A program made the translations under genes and the position numbers. This document shows, piece after piece, positions 44,200 through 53,476 of a stretch of DNA of 64,000 nt (positions are counted from its first letter, which is position 1; each line of letters opens with the position of its first letter). Origin of the DNA: Devosia sp. Root685 (GTDB lineage: Bacteria; Pseudomonadota; Alphaproteobacteria; Rhizobiales; Devosiaceae). The notes under the pieces were generated by a model that searched no databases, was not told the origin of the DNA, and saw nothing but the letters and a program-made list of their open reading frames with translations. Location: assembly GCF_001427875.1 (NCBI RefSeq), contig NZ_LMHK01000002.1, positions 1,361,436 to 1,425,435 on the forward strand, given 5' to 3'.

Positions 44200-45237
44200 T
44201 CAATACCGATAGCCTTCGGCATCTTCGGAGAGATAGTCCTGCAACTTCCCCCAGGGAATACGGGCCGTGGGCGCACCATAGGCGTAGTAGGACACCTCAT
44301 AGGGCTGGAACTGCACGATCAGCGAATAGGGGTCCGACAGGTCCCAGCGATCCGGATCGGTCACCGCGCCGGCGATATATTGGGTGTCATCGAGCATCAG
44401 TTCGTCGCCATGCTCGGCCCTCAGCGCTTCGACGGCGAGGTCCAGAAGCGCAGTTTTCCAGCGCTTGCCGGCAAAAATGTCTTCGGCCACCAGCGGCCGG
44501 TTCTCGTCGAGACGATAGTGCAGATAATCCACCGTCCAGTTGCCATGCGCGGCGCCATGGCCATACCAATAGGTATTCACATCGAGCGTGACGCTGTTGT
44601 AATTGGCGTCTTTCACCCGGATCGAATTGAGCGAGTCGCTCGAGCCGTCCGTCTGCACATCGTCGATCGCGCCCTCCTCGCCAAAACTGCCGGAAAGCGC
44701 GACCGCCTGCTCTTCGATATAGGCATTGAACGCCTTGGCCGAAGCATCCTCGGCATCGAGCTGCACATAGCTTAGTTCGTGGGTAGCCACGGCCCAATAG
44801 GAATCCGGGCTTTCCGCATCAGGATCAGGCAGGGCCGAATATTGCGCCCGCGGATAAAACCGCTTGCCACCCATCATGCGGCTCGTTTCGAGCACGACGC
44901 TGCGGCTGTTGAAGAGGGTGACAAGGCAACGCGTACGATCCTCATCATAGCTGCCTGTCGTCATCGGCTTGGCATCGGGTGCGCAGGCGCGCCGCGCATA
45001 GTCGAGCCAGGTCCGCTGATCGCCACGCACGGCCGCCAGCGCCGCCTCCGACAGCCCGCCGACTGCCGTCTGATAGGTTTTCGCCAGCCGGTCATCCGCC
45101 ATCGACAGCGCGGTGTCGTCGCAAATAGCGTGCTCGAACGGCGTCGCGGCCTTGGCGCAATCAAAGCTCGCTGCCGCAGCGGGCAGGCTCATGCCCGTCA
45201 ACATGACGAGCGCGAGGAGGAAGACGTGACGAAACAT
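44200..45237 (-). CDS. LprI-like (DUF1311) exported protein with DUF3298/RsiV-type C-terminal domain
   Basis: A 345-residue protein with a signal peptide (cut near PAAAA). An N-terminal LprI/DUF1311 module has the pattern SFDCAKAATPFEHAICDD, LSMADDRLAKTY and RTWLDYARRAC; these Cys form disulfides in lysozyme-inhibitor LprI proteins. The second half (ELSYVQLDAEDASAKAFN, then YWYGHGAAHGNWTVDYLHYRLD, and LIVQFQPYEVSYYAYGAPTARIPW) matches the DUF3298/DUF4163 fold found in RsiV, which binds lysozyme. A role in sensing or resisting lysozyme is therefore possible, but unproven. Confidence 0.8.
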   Translation of the reverse strand: MFRHVFLLALVMLTGMSLPAAAASFDCAKAATPFEHAICDDTALSMADDRLAKTYQTAVGGLSEAALAAVRGDQRTWLDYARRACAPDAKPMTTGSYDEDRTRCLVTLFNSRSVVLETSRMMGGKRFYPRAQYSALPDPDAESPDSYWAVATHELSYVQLDAEDASAKAFNAYIEEQAVALSGSFGEEGAIDDVQTDGSSDSLNSIRVKDANYNSVTLDVNTYWYGHGAAHGNWTVDYLHYRLDENRPLVAEDIFAGKRWKTALLDLAVEALRAEHGDELMLDDTQYIAGAVTDPDRWDLSDPYSLIVQFQPYEVSYYAYGAPTARIPWGKLQDYLSEDAEGYRY

Positions 45238-45315
45238 TTCTCATCCTTCAGAAAACGGCACTGCCCCGATACGCCCCAATCAAGGCGCCGGCGTCAAGTC
45301 TGCAATCATCGCGGA

Positions 45316-47061
45316 TCAGGCAACGTGCCGGCGGGGATCGGGCCGCATGTCCTTGTCAAAGACCACCACCCGGCCCCGCCCCGCCTGCTTGGCGGTGTAG
45401 AGCGCGGCATCGGCCATGTCGGTCGCCACTTCAAGCTTGTCCCCACCCTCGGCAAGGCATGCCCCGATGCTCAGCGACACGGTGATCGAGCGGCCGGGTG
45501 CCGTGGCGATAGGCTCGCCGATCGCGGCGCGCATGATGTCATGGGCGCGGGTGCGCAGGGCCGCAGGCCCGCATTCGGGCAAGAGCACGATGAACTCATC
45601 CCCGCCCCAGCGCGCCGAAACGCCTTCGGCGCCGATGGTTTCCTCTATCCGCCGCGCGACGGCAATGATGACAAGATCGCCGGCCGCGTGACCATGGCTG
45701 TCATTGACCTGCTTGAAATGGTCGACATCGATAAGAAGAATGCCATAAGCAGCCCCATTGGCCGCCAGATCGCCATGGGCCAGGGCAAAGCCGCGGCGAT
45801 TGAGAATGCCCGATTGTCCATCGCGGAAGGCCAGACTCTCAAGTTCCTGCGTGCGCTCGCGCACCCGCGCTTCAAGGAGCCGCGTATGGTCGTCGACCCG
45901 CGCCGCCATCTGCGTCAGGGCTGAGGACAGCCGCCCGATTTCATCCTGCCGCCCGGCACCCATGCTCAGGGCCGGTCCGTAGTCCCCCGCCCGCGCCTTG
46001 CGCACCACATGCTCGAGCCTCGTCAGCCGGTCGAGTACCTGGTTCCTGAACATCAGCATCAGCACCGCCGCGACCACCACCATCATGGTCGCCAGCAGCA
46101 AGCCGATGGGCACGAAGAGCCGCCGGTCGATGATGGTATCGACATCCATGAAGGTAACATTGTACCAGCCGAGCTTGTCGAGATAGCCAATGCCGACCAG
46201 CGTCTCTTTGCCATTGACCGTCACGAAGGCGGAATCGGCGAGCATGCCGCCCTCAGTCACGTCACTGAACAGCCGGCGCAGCGTTGCCGCGTCGCCTGAG
46301 CCCGTGACGAGCGAATACACCGAACGTTTGCTGTCGACCCCATCGGCGAAATTCGCCAGGCTCACCAGCGCCTCATCCCGATGCGCCTGGATCATGCCCT
46401 GCCGGTCGACGAACATGGAAGTGACGCCCCGTTGGGGCACATTGACGACTTCCTGGATGAAAGAACTCAGATCGATCCCGGTCCCCAAAAGCCCCAGAAC
46501 CTCGCGCCCCTCGCGGATCACGCAGTTCATCCAGACCTTCGTCACCTTGAGATTGGCGTCATTGTTGACGTTGAGATGGCAACCCTCGCCCAGCGCCAGC
46601 GTCGAATAATACCAGGCGTCATCCGCCTTGTCGGGGCTCAGCGCATAGCGGAACTGGTTGCCCGCATAGGCATTGGAGCTGTCGTTGAAATAGTAATTGC
46701 CCGAAGCCGCCACGACGAAAAAGTAGGACCCGTCGGCAAAGTAGCGCCGATAATGCTCCAGTTCGGCGAACCCGCGCGCGCGGCGTTCGGGATTGGTCTC
46801 GTCCTGCGCCCAGTCGCGGATCGCCTGGCTGCCCGCCAGCGCTTCGGCCAGCGAAACCTCCCGCACCAGCGTGCCGAGTCCGCGATGCCGGTCATAGAGC
46901 ACCTGCTTTTCGGCAAATAGCGTCCCCAACTGCACGACGGTCGAATTGACCACCCACTGAAAGGCGAAAAAAGCCGGCACGGCGACGCTGGCAAAACCGA
47001 GCAGCACCAGCAGCAGCACGCGGGTGCGCAAACTGTCGGTGAAGAGGCGAAGGAGCGACAT
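45316..47061 (-). CDS. Membrane diguanylate cyclase with extracytoplasmic sensor, HAMP and GGDEF domains
   Basis: A 581-residue protein: membrane segment 1 (RVLLLVLLGFASVAVPAFFAF), a large periplasmic Cache-like sensor (about 40-320; HLNVNNDANLKVTKVWMNC, GLLGTGIDLSSF), membrane segment 2 (LFVPIGLLLATMMVVVAAVLMLMF), HAMP (LDRLTRLEHVVRKARAGDY), a coiled coil, and a GGDEF domain. The active site is intact: ARWGGDEFIVLLPE, with LLIDVDHFKQVND for metal binding. It should make cyclic di-GMP. The RxxD inhibitory site five residues before GGDEF is absent (the sequence reads AEGVSA there), so product inhibition at that site is not expected. Confidence 0.93.
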   Translation of the reverse strand: MSLLRLFTDSLRTRVLLLVLLGFASVAVPAFFAFQWVVNSTVVQLGTLFAEKQVLYDRHRGLGTLVREVSLAEALAGSQAIRDWAQDETNPERRARGFAELEHYRRYFADGSYFFVVAASGNYYFNDSSNAYAGNQFRYALSPDKADDAWYYSTLALGEGCHLNVNNDANLKVTKVWMNCVIREGREVLGLLGTGIDLSSFIQEVVNVPQRGVTSMFVDRQGMIQAHRDEALVSLANFADGVDSKRSVYSLVTGSGDAATLRRLFSDVTEGGMLADSAFVTVNGKETLVGIGYLDKLGWYNVTFMDVDTIIDRRLFVPIGLLLATMMVVVAAVLMLMFRNQVLDRLTRLEHVVRKARAGDYGPALSMGAGRQDEIGRLSSALTQMAARVDDHTRLLEARVRERTQELESLAFRDGQSGILNRRGFALAHGDLAANGAAYGILLIDVDHFKQVNDSHGHAAGDLVIIAVARRIEETIGAEGVSARWGGDEFIVLLPECGPAALRTRAHDIMRAAIGEPIATAPGRSITVSLSIGACLAEGGDKLEVATDMADAALYTAKQAGRGRVVVFDKDMRPDPRRHVA

Positions 47062-47168
47062 ATGCGGCGACCCATGACGGCAGAAGGGCAGAGGCCCACC
47101 CCGGACACTATCCGGGCGCGGGCTCTAGACTTCGTTAATAGGCCAAGAGGGCAGGAAAAAACAGATCG

Positions 47169-47768
47169 TCAGGCCGCGAGAAATGCCCGCGCCGCCAGGA
47201 GCTCCTCCTGCCGGATTTCATGACCGCCATTGTGCCAGACGATCTCTGCGCTCGCGCCATTGGCCTTGAAATAATCCGCCAGCGCCTGACTCGCCCCGGC
47301 CGGTGCTATGGGATCATATTGCCCCGCCGTGACCAGCATTTTCCGTCCGCCGAACGCAACCACAGGCGGGGTAAAAGGAATGAGCGGATGCATCAGGACG
47401 GTCGCATCAAACAGCTCAGGCGCCCCGAACTGCACCGAGGCCAGAATGTTCGCACCATTGGAATAGCCAAGCCCCAGCACCTTTGAGGGTTGCCGCTTTG
47501 CCACTTCCGCCCGCACAAAATCCGTCATCGCCACCGTGCGCTGCGCAAGGTCCGCCATGTCATAGACGCCCTCTGCGGTGCGGCGGAAATAGCGCAAGGC
47601 GCCATGCTCGCTCACATCGCCGCGCGGCGCGACCCGCGCCGCCCCCGGCGCCAGTTCAGCCGCGAGGTCGAAGAACTGGTTCTCGTCCCCACCCGTACCG
47701 TGGAAAAGAAAGATCAGCGGCGAATTGGCAGCCGCACCCTCGGCAGAGCGGAATTGATATGAGGCCAT
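47169..47768 (-). CDS. Alpha/beta hydrolase, carboxylesterase/phospholipase type (YpfH-like)
   Basis: A 199-residue cytoplasmic hydrolase from ATG 47768 (AAGGAG 7 nt upstream). The oxyanion motif is IFLFHGTGGDENQFF, the nucleophile elbow GLGYSNGANI (Ser), the acid TAGQYDPIAP (Asp) and the base HNGGHEIRQEEL (His). The family includes small carboxylesterases and the phospholipase/carboxylesterase group. The substrate is not indicated. It is divergent from sdaA. Confidence 0.88.
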   Translation of the reverse strand: MASYQFRSAEGAAANSPLIFLFHGTGGDENQFFDLAAELAPGAARVAPRGDVSEHGALRYFRRTAEGVYDMADLAQRTVAMTDFVRAEVAKRQPSKVLGLGYSNGANILASVQFGAPELFDATVLMHPLIPFTPPVVAFGGRKMLVTAGQYDPIAPAGASQALADYFKANGASAEIVWHNGGHEIRQEELLAARAFLAA

Positions 47769-47880
47769 AATGCGTCTCCTTGCGCTTGATCCCAGCGATA
47801 TCGGCATGTCCCACCCAAACGCAATCGCCCATCCCCGCCACGCTCTGTTGCCGGTTCTGGAACAATGGGTATGATGGGCC

Positions 47881-49275
47881 ATGTTCCTGTCTGTCTTTGA
47901 CGTCTTCAAGATCGGTATCGGCCCATCGAGTTCCCACACCATGGGCCCGATGTCGGCCGCCGGCCGCTTCCTCGATGAATTGCGCGAGGGCACCTGGCCA
48001 CGCGCCCGTCAGGCCCGGCCCGCCGCGATCACCGCCAGCCTCCATGGCTCTCTCGCATATACCGGCATCGGCCATGGCAGCGACCGCGCCGTCATTTTGG
48101 GTCTTGCCGGCCAAAACCCGCGCGATGTCGATCCCGACCAGATGGAGCCGATCGTCGCCAAAATCCGCGAAACCGGCCGCATCGAACCGCCGGGCCATCC
48201 GCCCTATCGGTTCCGCCCTGCCGTCGATCTCGTCCTCGATACGCGCACGCCCCTCCCCGGCCACCCCAATGGCATGCAGTTCTGCGCTTGGGATGGCGAT
48301 GGCCAATTGCTGCTGCGCCGGATCTATTTCTCCATCGGCGGCGGCTTCGTCGTCAGCCAGGACGAACTGGTGGCGCTCAAGGAAGCGCCCGCCATGAAAC
48401 AGGACGTGCCCTGGCCCTTCGCCAATGCCGCCGAGATGCTCGACATGGCCAGGCGCTCCGGCCTCTCCATCGCCGCCATGAAGCGCGCCAATGAGGAAGT
48501 CCGCCTGTCGCGCCAAAAACTCGATAGGGATCTCGACGAAATTTGGGCTGCCATGTCCGGCTGCATCGACCGGGGTCTGATGCAGGATGGGCAATTGCCC
48601 GGGGGCCTGAAAGTGCGCCGCCGCGCCAAGGCGCTCCACGAGCACCTCGCCGAAAAATGGCGCCGCAACGAGATCGACCCCTTGAGCGGCAATGATTGGC
48701 TCAGCCTTTTTGCCATGGCCGTTAACGAGGAGAACGCCGCCGGCGGCCGCGTCGTCACCGCGCCCACCAATGGCGCTGCGGGTGTCATCCCCTCGGTCCT
48801 CCGCTATGCGACGCAATTCCTCCCCGGCATGGGCCGCGCCGCGGTGCACGATTTCCTCCTCACCGCCGCCGCCATTGGCGGCATTCTGAAACACAATGCC
48901 TCAATCTCAGGCGCTGAAATGGGCTGCCAGGGCGAAGTCGGCTCCGCCTCCTCCATGGCGGCCGCGGGCCTCTGTGCCATTCAAGGCGGCACACCCGAGC
49001 AAATCGAAAACGCCGCCGAAATCGCCCTCGAACATCACCTGGGCATGACCTGCGACCCCGTCGGCGGCCTCGTGCAAATCCCTTGCATCGAGCGCAACGC
49101 TTTTGGTGCCGTCAAAGCGGTCACCGCCGCCTCGCTCGCCCTCAAAGGCGACGGCATCCACGCCGTCCCCCTCGACGCCTGCATCGAAACCATGCGCCAG
49201 ACCGGCAATGACATGAGCGAAAAATACAAGGAAACCAGCCAAGGCGGCCTGGCCGTCAACGTCGTCGCCTGCTGA
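47881..49275 (+). CDS. sdaA: L-serine ammonia-lyase (iron-sulfur type, single chain)
   Basis: A 464-residue enzyme that deaminates L-serine to pyruvate and ammonia using a [4Fe-4S] cluster. The beta-type N-terminal domain starts FLSVFDVFKIGIGPSSSHTMGPM. The alpha domain shows the cluster Cys residues in GAEMGCQGEVGSASS, MTCDPVGGL and QIPCIERNAFGAVKA. The free C-terminal Cys (VNVVAC-stop), which acts as the fourth ligand in related enzymes, is present. Length and architecture are those of type II SdaA. Confidence 0.96.
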   Translation: MFLSVFDVFKIGIGPSSSHTMGPMSAAGRFLDELREGTWPRARQARPAAITASLHGSLAYTGIGHGSDRAVILGLAGQNPRDVDPDQMEPIVAKIRETGRIEPPGHPPYRFRPAVDLVLDTRTPLPGHPNGMQFCAWDGDGQLLLRRIYFSIGGGFVVSQDELVALKEAPAMKQDVPWPFANAAEMLDMARRSGLSIAAMKRANEEVRLSRQKLDRDLDEIWAAMSGCIDRGLMQDGQLPGGLKVRRRAKALHEHLAEKWRRNEIDPLSGNDWLSLFAMAVNEENAAGGRVVTAPTNGAAGVIPSVLRYATQFLPGMGRAAVHDFLLTAAAIGGILKHNASISGAEMGCQGEVGSASSMAAAGLCAIQGGTPEQIENAAEIALEHHLGMTCDPVGGLVQIPCIERNAFGAVKAVTAASLALKGDGIHAVPLDACIETMRQTGNDMSEKYKETSQGGLAVNVVAC

Positions 49276-49298
49276 AAGGCGAGCACGCCCCCAGGTAC

Positions 49299-49428
49299 AG
49301 TAGCCCTCATGGTGAGGTGCTTTGCCTTTGCAAAGCCTCGAACCACGAGGGCGTGCCCCAATGCCTCAGCGCCACATCCTCGTGGTTCGAGGCTGCGCTA
49401 CGCTCCGCACCTCACCATGAGGACTACT
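49299..49428. repeat. REP-like inverted repeat pair after sdaA
   Basis: Left arm elements AGTAGCCCTCATGGTGAGGTGC and GCCTCGAACCACGAGG (49299-49350) are matched in reverse by CCTCGTGGTTCGAGGC and GCACCTCACCATGAGGACTACT (49378-49428). The two unit sequences, CTCATGGTGAGG and TCGAACCACGAGG, recur in intergenic repeats of Hyphomicrobiales as I recall them. The folded element sits between the 3' ends of sdaA and manC and can serve both as terminator. Confidence 0.8.
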
Positions 49429-49442
49429 GCGGCAAGAAAAAT

Positions 49443-50864
49443 TCAACTCCGCCCGAACTCATCCTCGATCCGGATAATATCATCTTCCCCGAGATATGAC
49501 CCGGTCTGCACCTCGATCAACTCCAGCTCGATCTTGCCCGGATTGGCCAGCCGATGCGTGCAGCCAAGCGGCAGATAGATCGACTGGTTCTCGCTTAGCA
49601 TGGTCACCTGACCATCCACCGTCACCTCGGCCGTACCCCGCACCACCACCCAGTGCTCGGACCGGTGATGATGCTTTTGGAGACTCAGTTTCTTGCCTGG
49701 TTTGACGAACAGCTTCTTCACCTGAAACCGGTCACCCATCAAAATGGACGAATACCCGCCCCACGGCCGATACGAGGTCTTGTGCGTCTCCGTCAGTGCC
49801 CGCGTCGCCACATCGGCTTTCAGCGCCTTGGCAATCGCCCCGACATTCTGCGCCTGGCTCAACCGCCCGACGAAAACCGCGTCTTCCGTCGCAATAACGG
49901 CCACATCATCGAGCCCATCCACCACCACATGCGCCGTCTCGGTGACCACAAGCGAATTGGTCGAATTTGAAATCATGGCCGGCCCGGAAACGGCATTGCC
50001 GGCCGCGTCCCGGCTTTGCCCCTTCCACACCGCATCCCAGGCTCCAAGATCAGACCATTCGAACGACACCGGCAACACCGCCGCCCTGTCGGTCCGCTCA
50101 AATATCGCATAGTCGACCGAAATATTGGGCGAAGCGGCAAAGCTCGCTTCTTCGAGCCGGATGAAATCGAGATCGCTTTTCGCCCCGGCCACCGCCCCAC
50201 GCGCCGCCGCAAAAACCTCCGGCGCCAGGTTTTCGCATTCGGCCAGAAACAGCTTTGCCGGCAGCATGAACATGCCCGAGTTCCAGACAAACCCGCCCTG
50301 TTCCAGCATGCGCCCGGCCTTTTCAAGATCGGGCTTTTCGACAAAAGCCCCCACCTTGTGCGCGCCATGGCGCAGCGCCTCGCCAATGGCGATATAGCCA
50401 TAGCCGGTTTCCGGGCGATCTGGCGTGATGCCGAAAGTGACAAGATGTCCGTCGCGCGCCGCGAGCGCGGCGTTGTCCACCGCCCCAAAATATTCCGCGC
50501 TCGCCGGGATCAGATGGTCCGAAGCCAAGACATGGATGACCGCATTCTCGTCCTGGCTCACCGCCACCTGCGCCGCCGCCGCAATCGCCGCCGCGGTATT
50601 GCGCGCCACGGGCTCAAGGAGGATCGCGCCGAGCGCAATGCCCCGCTCCTGCGCCTGTTCGGCGACAAGGAAGCGATATTCGGCATTGGTAATGACGATA
50701 GGCGCCTCATAGCGCCCGGCATCCTTCACCCGCTCAAGACTCTGCTGAAAGAGACTGCTCTCGCCCACCAGATCGATGAACTGCTTGGGCCGCGCCGAAC
50801 GCGACTTCGGCCACAAACGGGTCCCCTGACCCCCGGCGAGAATGACAGGAACAATGGATGACAA
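49443..50864 (-). CDS. manC: Mannose-1-phosphate guanylyltransferase/mannose-6-phosphate isomerase (bifunctional, ManC/AlgA type)
   Basis: A 473-residue enzyme making GDP-mannose, with an isomerase domain that can also produce mannose-6-phosphate. The nucleotidyltransferase domain starts PVILAGGQGTRLWPKSRS and has FVEKPDLEKA and VDYAIFER. The C-terminal cupin-type isomerase domain shows KLSLQKHHHRSEHWVVVRGTA and IYLPLGCTHRLANPG with metal-binding His and Glu. GDP-mannose feeds polysaccharide or glycan synthesis, possibly the mannosyltransferases at 15-17 kb. Confidence 0.95.
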   Translation of the reverse strand: MSSIVPVILAGGQGTRLWPKSRSARPKQFIDLVGESSLFQQSLERVKDAGRYEAPIVITNAEYRFLVAEQAQERGIALGAILLEPVARNTAAAIAAAAQVAVSQDENAVIHVLASDHLIPASAEYFGAVDNAALAARDGHLVTFGITPDRPETGYGYIAIGEALRHGAHKVGAFVEKPDLEKAGRMLEQGGFVWNSGMFMLPAKLFLAECENLAPEVFAAARGAVAGAKSDLDFIRLEEASFAASPNISVDYAIFERTDRAAVLPVSFEWSDLGAWDAVWKGQSRDAAGNAVSGPAMISNSTNSLVVTETAHVVVDGLDDVAVIATEDAVFVGRLSQAQNVGAIAKALKADVATRALTETHKTSYRPWGGYSSILMGDRFQVKKLFVKPGKKLSLQKHHHRSEHWVVVRGTAEVTVDGQVTMLSENQSIYLPLGCTHRLANPGKIELELIEVQTGSYLGEDDIIRIEDEFGRS

Positions 50865-51026
50865 GGAACCGACCCGCGCTTCTATTCGAGATATTCATCC
50901 CTTAGCCCAAGCCAGGGGCCTTTGCCACAGGCCAGCGAAGAAGGCGGCGCCGCAAAAGGCGTCGCTGTTGCTCTCGGCCTCGTCATTGTGGCACCTATCG
51001 GAAATTGTCCAACGAAAGCCATTGCC

Positions 51027-52016
51027 TTGAGTACCCAGCGCGAAATTGCCCGGCGGGCGAAAACCTCGCTCAAAACCGTGTCCCGCGTGATCAACCGGGA
51101 CCCGCTCGTCAATGCCGAAACGCGGGCGCGGATCGAAGCGATTATCGCCGAAACCGGTTATGAACCCTCCCAGGCCGCGCGCATGATGCGATCCCAGCGC
51201 AGCAATGTCATCGGCTTCCTCGCCGATGGGGTGGCGACCACCACCTCCTCGATCGATCTCGTGCGCGGCGCGCAGGACGTGGCCTGGGAACGCGGCAAGC
51301 AGATGATGCTGTTCAATATCGAGCGGGGCACCCAAAGCGCCGACATGGCCGATAGTCAGCTCGCCGCCTTTCGCGCCGAGGCGATCATCTATGCCGCCAT
51401 CTTCCATCAGGAGGTGGATATTGCCCCCACGGGCGTGCCGCATGTGCTGCTCAACTGCTTCGACAAGAGCGGTCGCCATGCCGCCGTGGTCCCCGACGAT
51501 TATCAGCTCGCCTTCGAACTGACCCGCATCATTTATGAGCGCGGCTATAGGCGCCCCGTCTTCCTCAATCTCGGCACCGATATCGTCGCGAGCCATTTGC
51601 GCGGCAAGGGCTTTGTCGATGCGGCCCGCGCGGCGGGATACGAAGCCTCCGGTCGAATGCATACCGCCGTGCTCTCCCCCGCCGGGGCTCCAACCAAGTT
51701 CGGGACGCGCGCCATATTGGCGGAGGTCCTCGGCGCTGATGAAAAACCCGATCTGATCCTTTGCGGTCAGGACATCATGGCGATGAATGTCTATTTCGAA
51801 CTGGGGGAGCTGGGCCTGAAACCCGGCCGGGATATCGCCGTGGCCAGTTTCGACAATCTCGATCCGATCGCCGGCCTGCTGCAGCCCGGATTGTCGACGA
51901 TGGAATTGCCCTATTACGATATGGGCCGGGCCGCCATGACCCTCGCCATCGATGGCGCGAAAGAGGGCCAAACCCTTCGTCTCAAAGGCAAATTCATCGA
52001 GCGGCACTCGCTTTAG
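51027..52016 (+). CDS. LacI-family transcriptional regulator of the ABC/GH32 operon
   Basis: A regulator of about 329 residues. The LacI helix-turn-helix opens the protein (STQREIARRAKTSLKTVSRVINRDPLV), followed by the hinge helix (YEPSQAARMMRSQRSN) and a periplasmic-binding-protein-like sensor domain (VIGFLADGVATT, then FDNLDPIAGLLQPGLSTMELPYYDMG). I place the start at TTG 51027, where LacI proteins normally begin; longer in-frame readings to 50922 add unrelated sequence. It lies just upstream of the transporter operon on the same strand, with a perfect inverted repeat in between as its probable operator. Confidence 0.9.
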   Translation: MSTQREIARRAKTSLKTVSRVINRDPLVNAETRARIEAIIAETGYEPSQAARMMRSQRSNVIGFLADGVATTTSSIDLVRGAQDVAWERGKQMMLFNIERGTQSADMADSQLAAFRAEAIIYAAIFHQEVDIAPTGVPHVLLNCFDKSGRHAAVVPDDYQLAFELTRIIYERGYRRPVFLNLGTDIVASHLRGKGFVDAARAAGYEASGRMHTAVLSPAGAPTKFGTRAILAEVLGADEKPDLILCGQDIMAMNVYFELGELGLKPGRDIAVASFDNLDPIAGLLQPGLSTMELPYYDMGRAAMTLAIDGAKEGQTLRLKGKFIERHSL

Positions 52017-52048
52017 TCCCGGTTTTTGCAAGGCTGCCATGCGCTATT

Positions 52049-52091
52049 GACAACGTGAGACAACCTGCATTAGCAATTGTCTCACGTTGTC
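52049..52091. promoter_or_regulatory. Perfect inverted repeat over the promoter of the sugar ABC/GH32 operon
   Basis: Arms GACAACGTGAGACAA (52049-52063) and TTGTCTCACGTTGTC (52077-52091) are exact inverted copies separated by 13 nt. TTGACA at 52047-52052 overlaps the left arm and could be the -35 box. The -10 region then falls in the spacer and the start site near the right arm. This is an ideal place for repression by the LacI regulator encoded next door. Confidence 0.82.
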
Positions 52092-52125
52092 ATAAGCGGA
52101 TAACCCGCCTTCGGAGGAGATTTTT

Positions 52126-53403
52126 GTGAACCGCATTCTTTATTCAGGGGTGGCTCTGGCCACCTGCATGATGTCTTCGCATGCCCTCGCTGGGCAGCTC
52201 ACTGCCTGGGTCATCGATGGCGATAGCGAAAAGCCCTATTTCACCCAGCTCCAGGAGACCTTTAACGCCAAATACGGCGCCGAAGGCATCACCCTCAATG
52301 TCGTACCGATCCCGAGCTACAATGAAGCGATCCAGGCGGCGACCCTCTCCGGCGGCCTGCCCGACGTGATCATGCTCGATGGACCGAACATGGCCTCGGT
52401 CGCCTGGGCCGGCACCATTCAGCCGATCGGCGATCTGCTCGACCCCGCCATCCTCGAAGACCTGCTGCCCGCTATCAAGGCGCAGGGCACCTATGGTCCG
52501 CAAGAAGAGTTCTACTTCGTCAGCCCCTATGATTCCGGCACCATCCTCTGGGGCAACAAGGCGATGCTGGAAAAGGCCGGCGTGCGCATCCCCACTTCGG
52601 TGGACGATGCCTGGACGCGCGCGGAAATGGGCGAGGCGCTGGCCAAGCTCGCCGCCCTGCCCGAAGTCGAGTGGCCGCTCGACGTCAAGATGAACTATGG
52701 CGCCGGCGAATGGATGACCTATGGCTTCTCCCCCTTCGCCCAGTCCAATGGCGGCGACATCATCGACCGGCAGACCTGGACGGCTGAGGGCACGATCAAT
52801 TCTGACGCCAATGTCGATACGCTGACGACGCTGCAGGATTGGAACAAGGCCGGCTACATCGTTCCCGCCAGCGCCGGCGACAACAAATTCTATGGCGAAA
52901 AGACCGCGGCGCTTTCATGGGTCGGCAACTGGATGTGGCCGGCGCATCGCGAAGGGCTTGGCGACGATCTCGTCCTCATTCCACCGCCCGCCTTTGGCGA
53001 GGCCGGCCCGATTTCGGCCAATGGCGGCTGGGGCTGGGCCGTGCCATCCAGCTCGAGCAATCTTGCGGACGTCAAGGTCTTCCTCAACTACGCCATGTCG
53101 AGCGAACAGGTGGCCGCCTATGCCGACACGACCGGCTATGTGCCCTCGCGCGCCTCGGCCATTCCGCTCTCCAAGACCTATGGCGAAGGCGGAGCCGGCG
53201 AACTCTTCGCCAAACTCGCCGCCTGCTGCGCCGTGGTGCGCCCGGTTCACCCGGCCTATCCGGTGATCACCAATGCCTGGGCGACCGCCGTGGTCAACGT
53301 GCTCTCGGGCGATGTGGACGTGAAGAGCGAACTCGATCGCGCGGCCAAGACGATCGATCAGGATATCGCAGATAACGACGGCTACCCGCCCTTCGGACAG
53401 TAA
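52126..53403 (+). CDS. ABC transporter sugar-binding protein (family 1)
   Basis: A 425-residue periplasmic binding protein with a signal peptide (cut near SHALAG). The mature start is QLTAWVIDGDSEKPYFTQLQ, with LSGGLPDVIMLDGPNMASVAWAG and a GTILWGNKAMLEKAG ligand-binding region and SQVAAYADTTGYVPSR-like hinge sequence. It is of the MalE/UgpB group. Start GTG 52126 with GGAGGAG 6 nt upstream. First gene of an operon with two permeases, a GH32 enzyme and an ATPase, so sucrose, a fructo-oligosaccharide or levan fragment is the inferred ligand. Confidence 0.93.
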   Translation: MNRILYSGVALATCMMSSHALAGQLTAWVIDGDSEKPYFTQLQETFNAKYGAEGITLNVVPIPSYNEAIQAATLSGGLPDVIMLDGPNMASVAWAGTIQPIGDLLDPAILEDLLPAIKAQGTYGPQEEFYFVSPYDSGTILWGNKAMLEKAGVRIPTSVDDAWTRAEMGEALAKLAALPEVEWPLDVKMNYGAGEWMTYGFSPFAQSNGGDIIDRQTWTAEGTINSDANVDTLTTLQDWNKAGYIVPASAGDNKFYGEKTAALSWVGNWMWPAHREGLGDDLVLIPPPAFGEAGPISANGGWGWAVPSSSSNLADVKVFLNYAMSSEQVAAYADTTGYVPSRASAIPLSKTYGEGGAGELFAKLAACCAVVRPVHPAYPVITNAWATAVVNVLSGDVDVKSELDRAAKTIDQDIADNDGYPPFGQ

Positions 53404-53476
53404 GCCGCTTTGCGGGCGCGCCACCTCCCGGCGCGCCCGTCTTCTTGAATGGCCCAAGGGGCCGGAGGATCAATCC

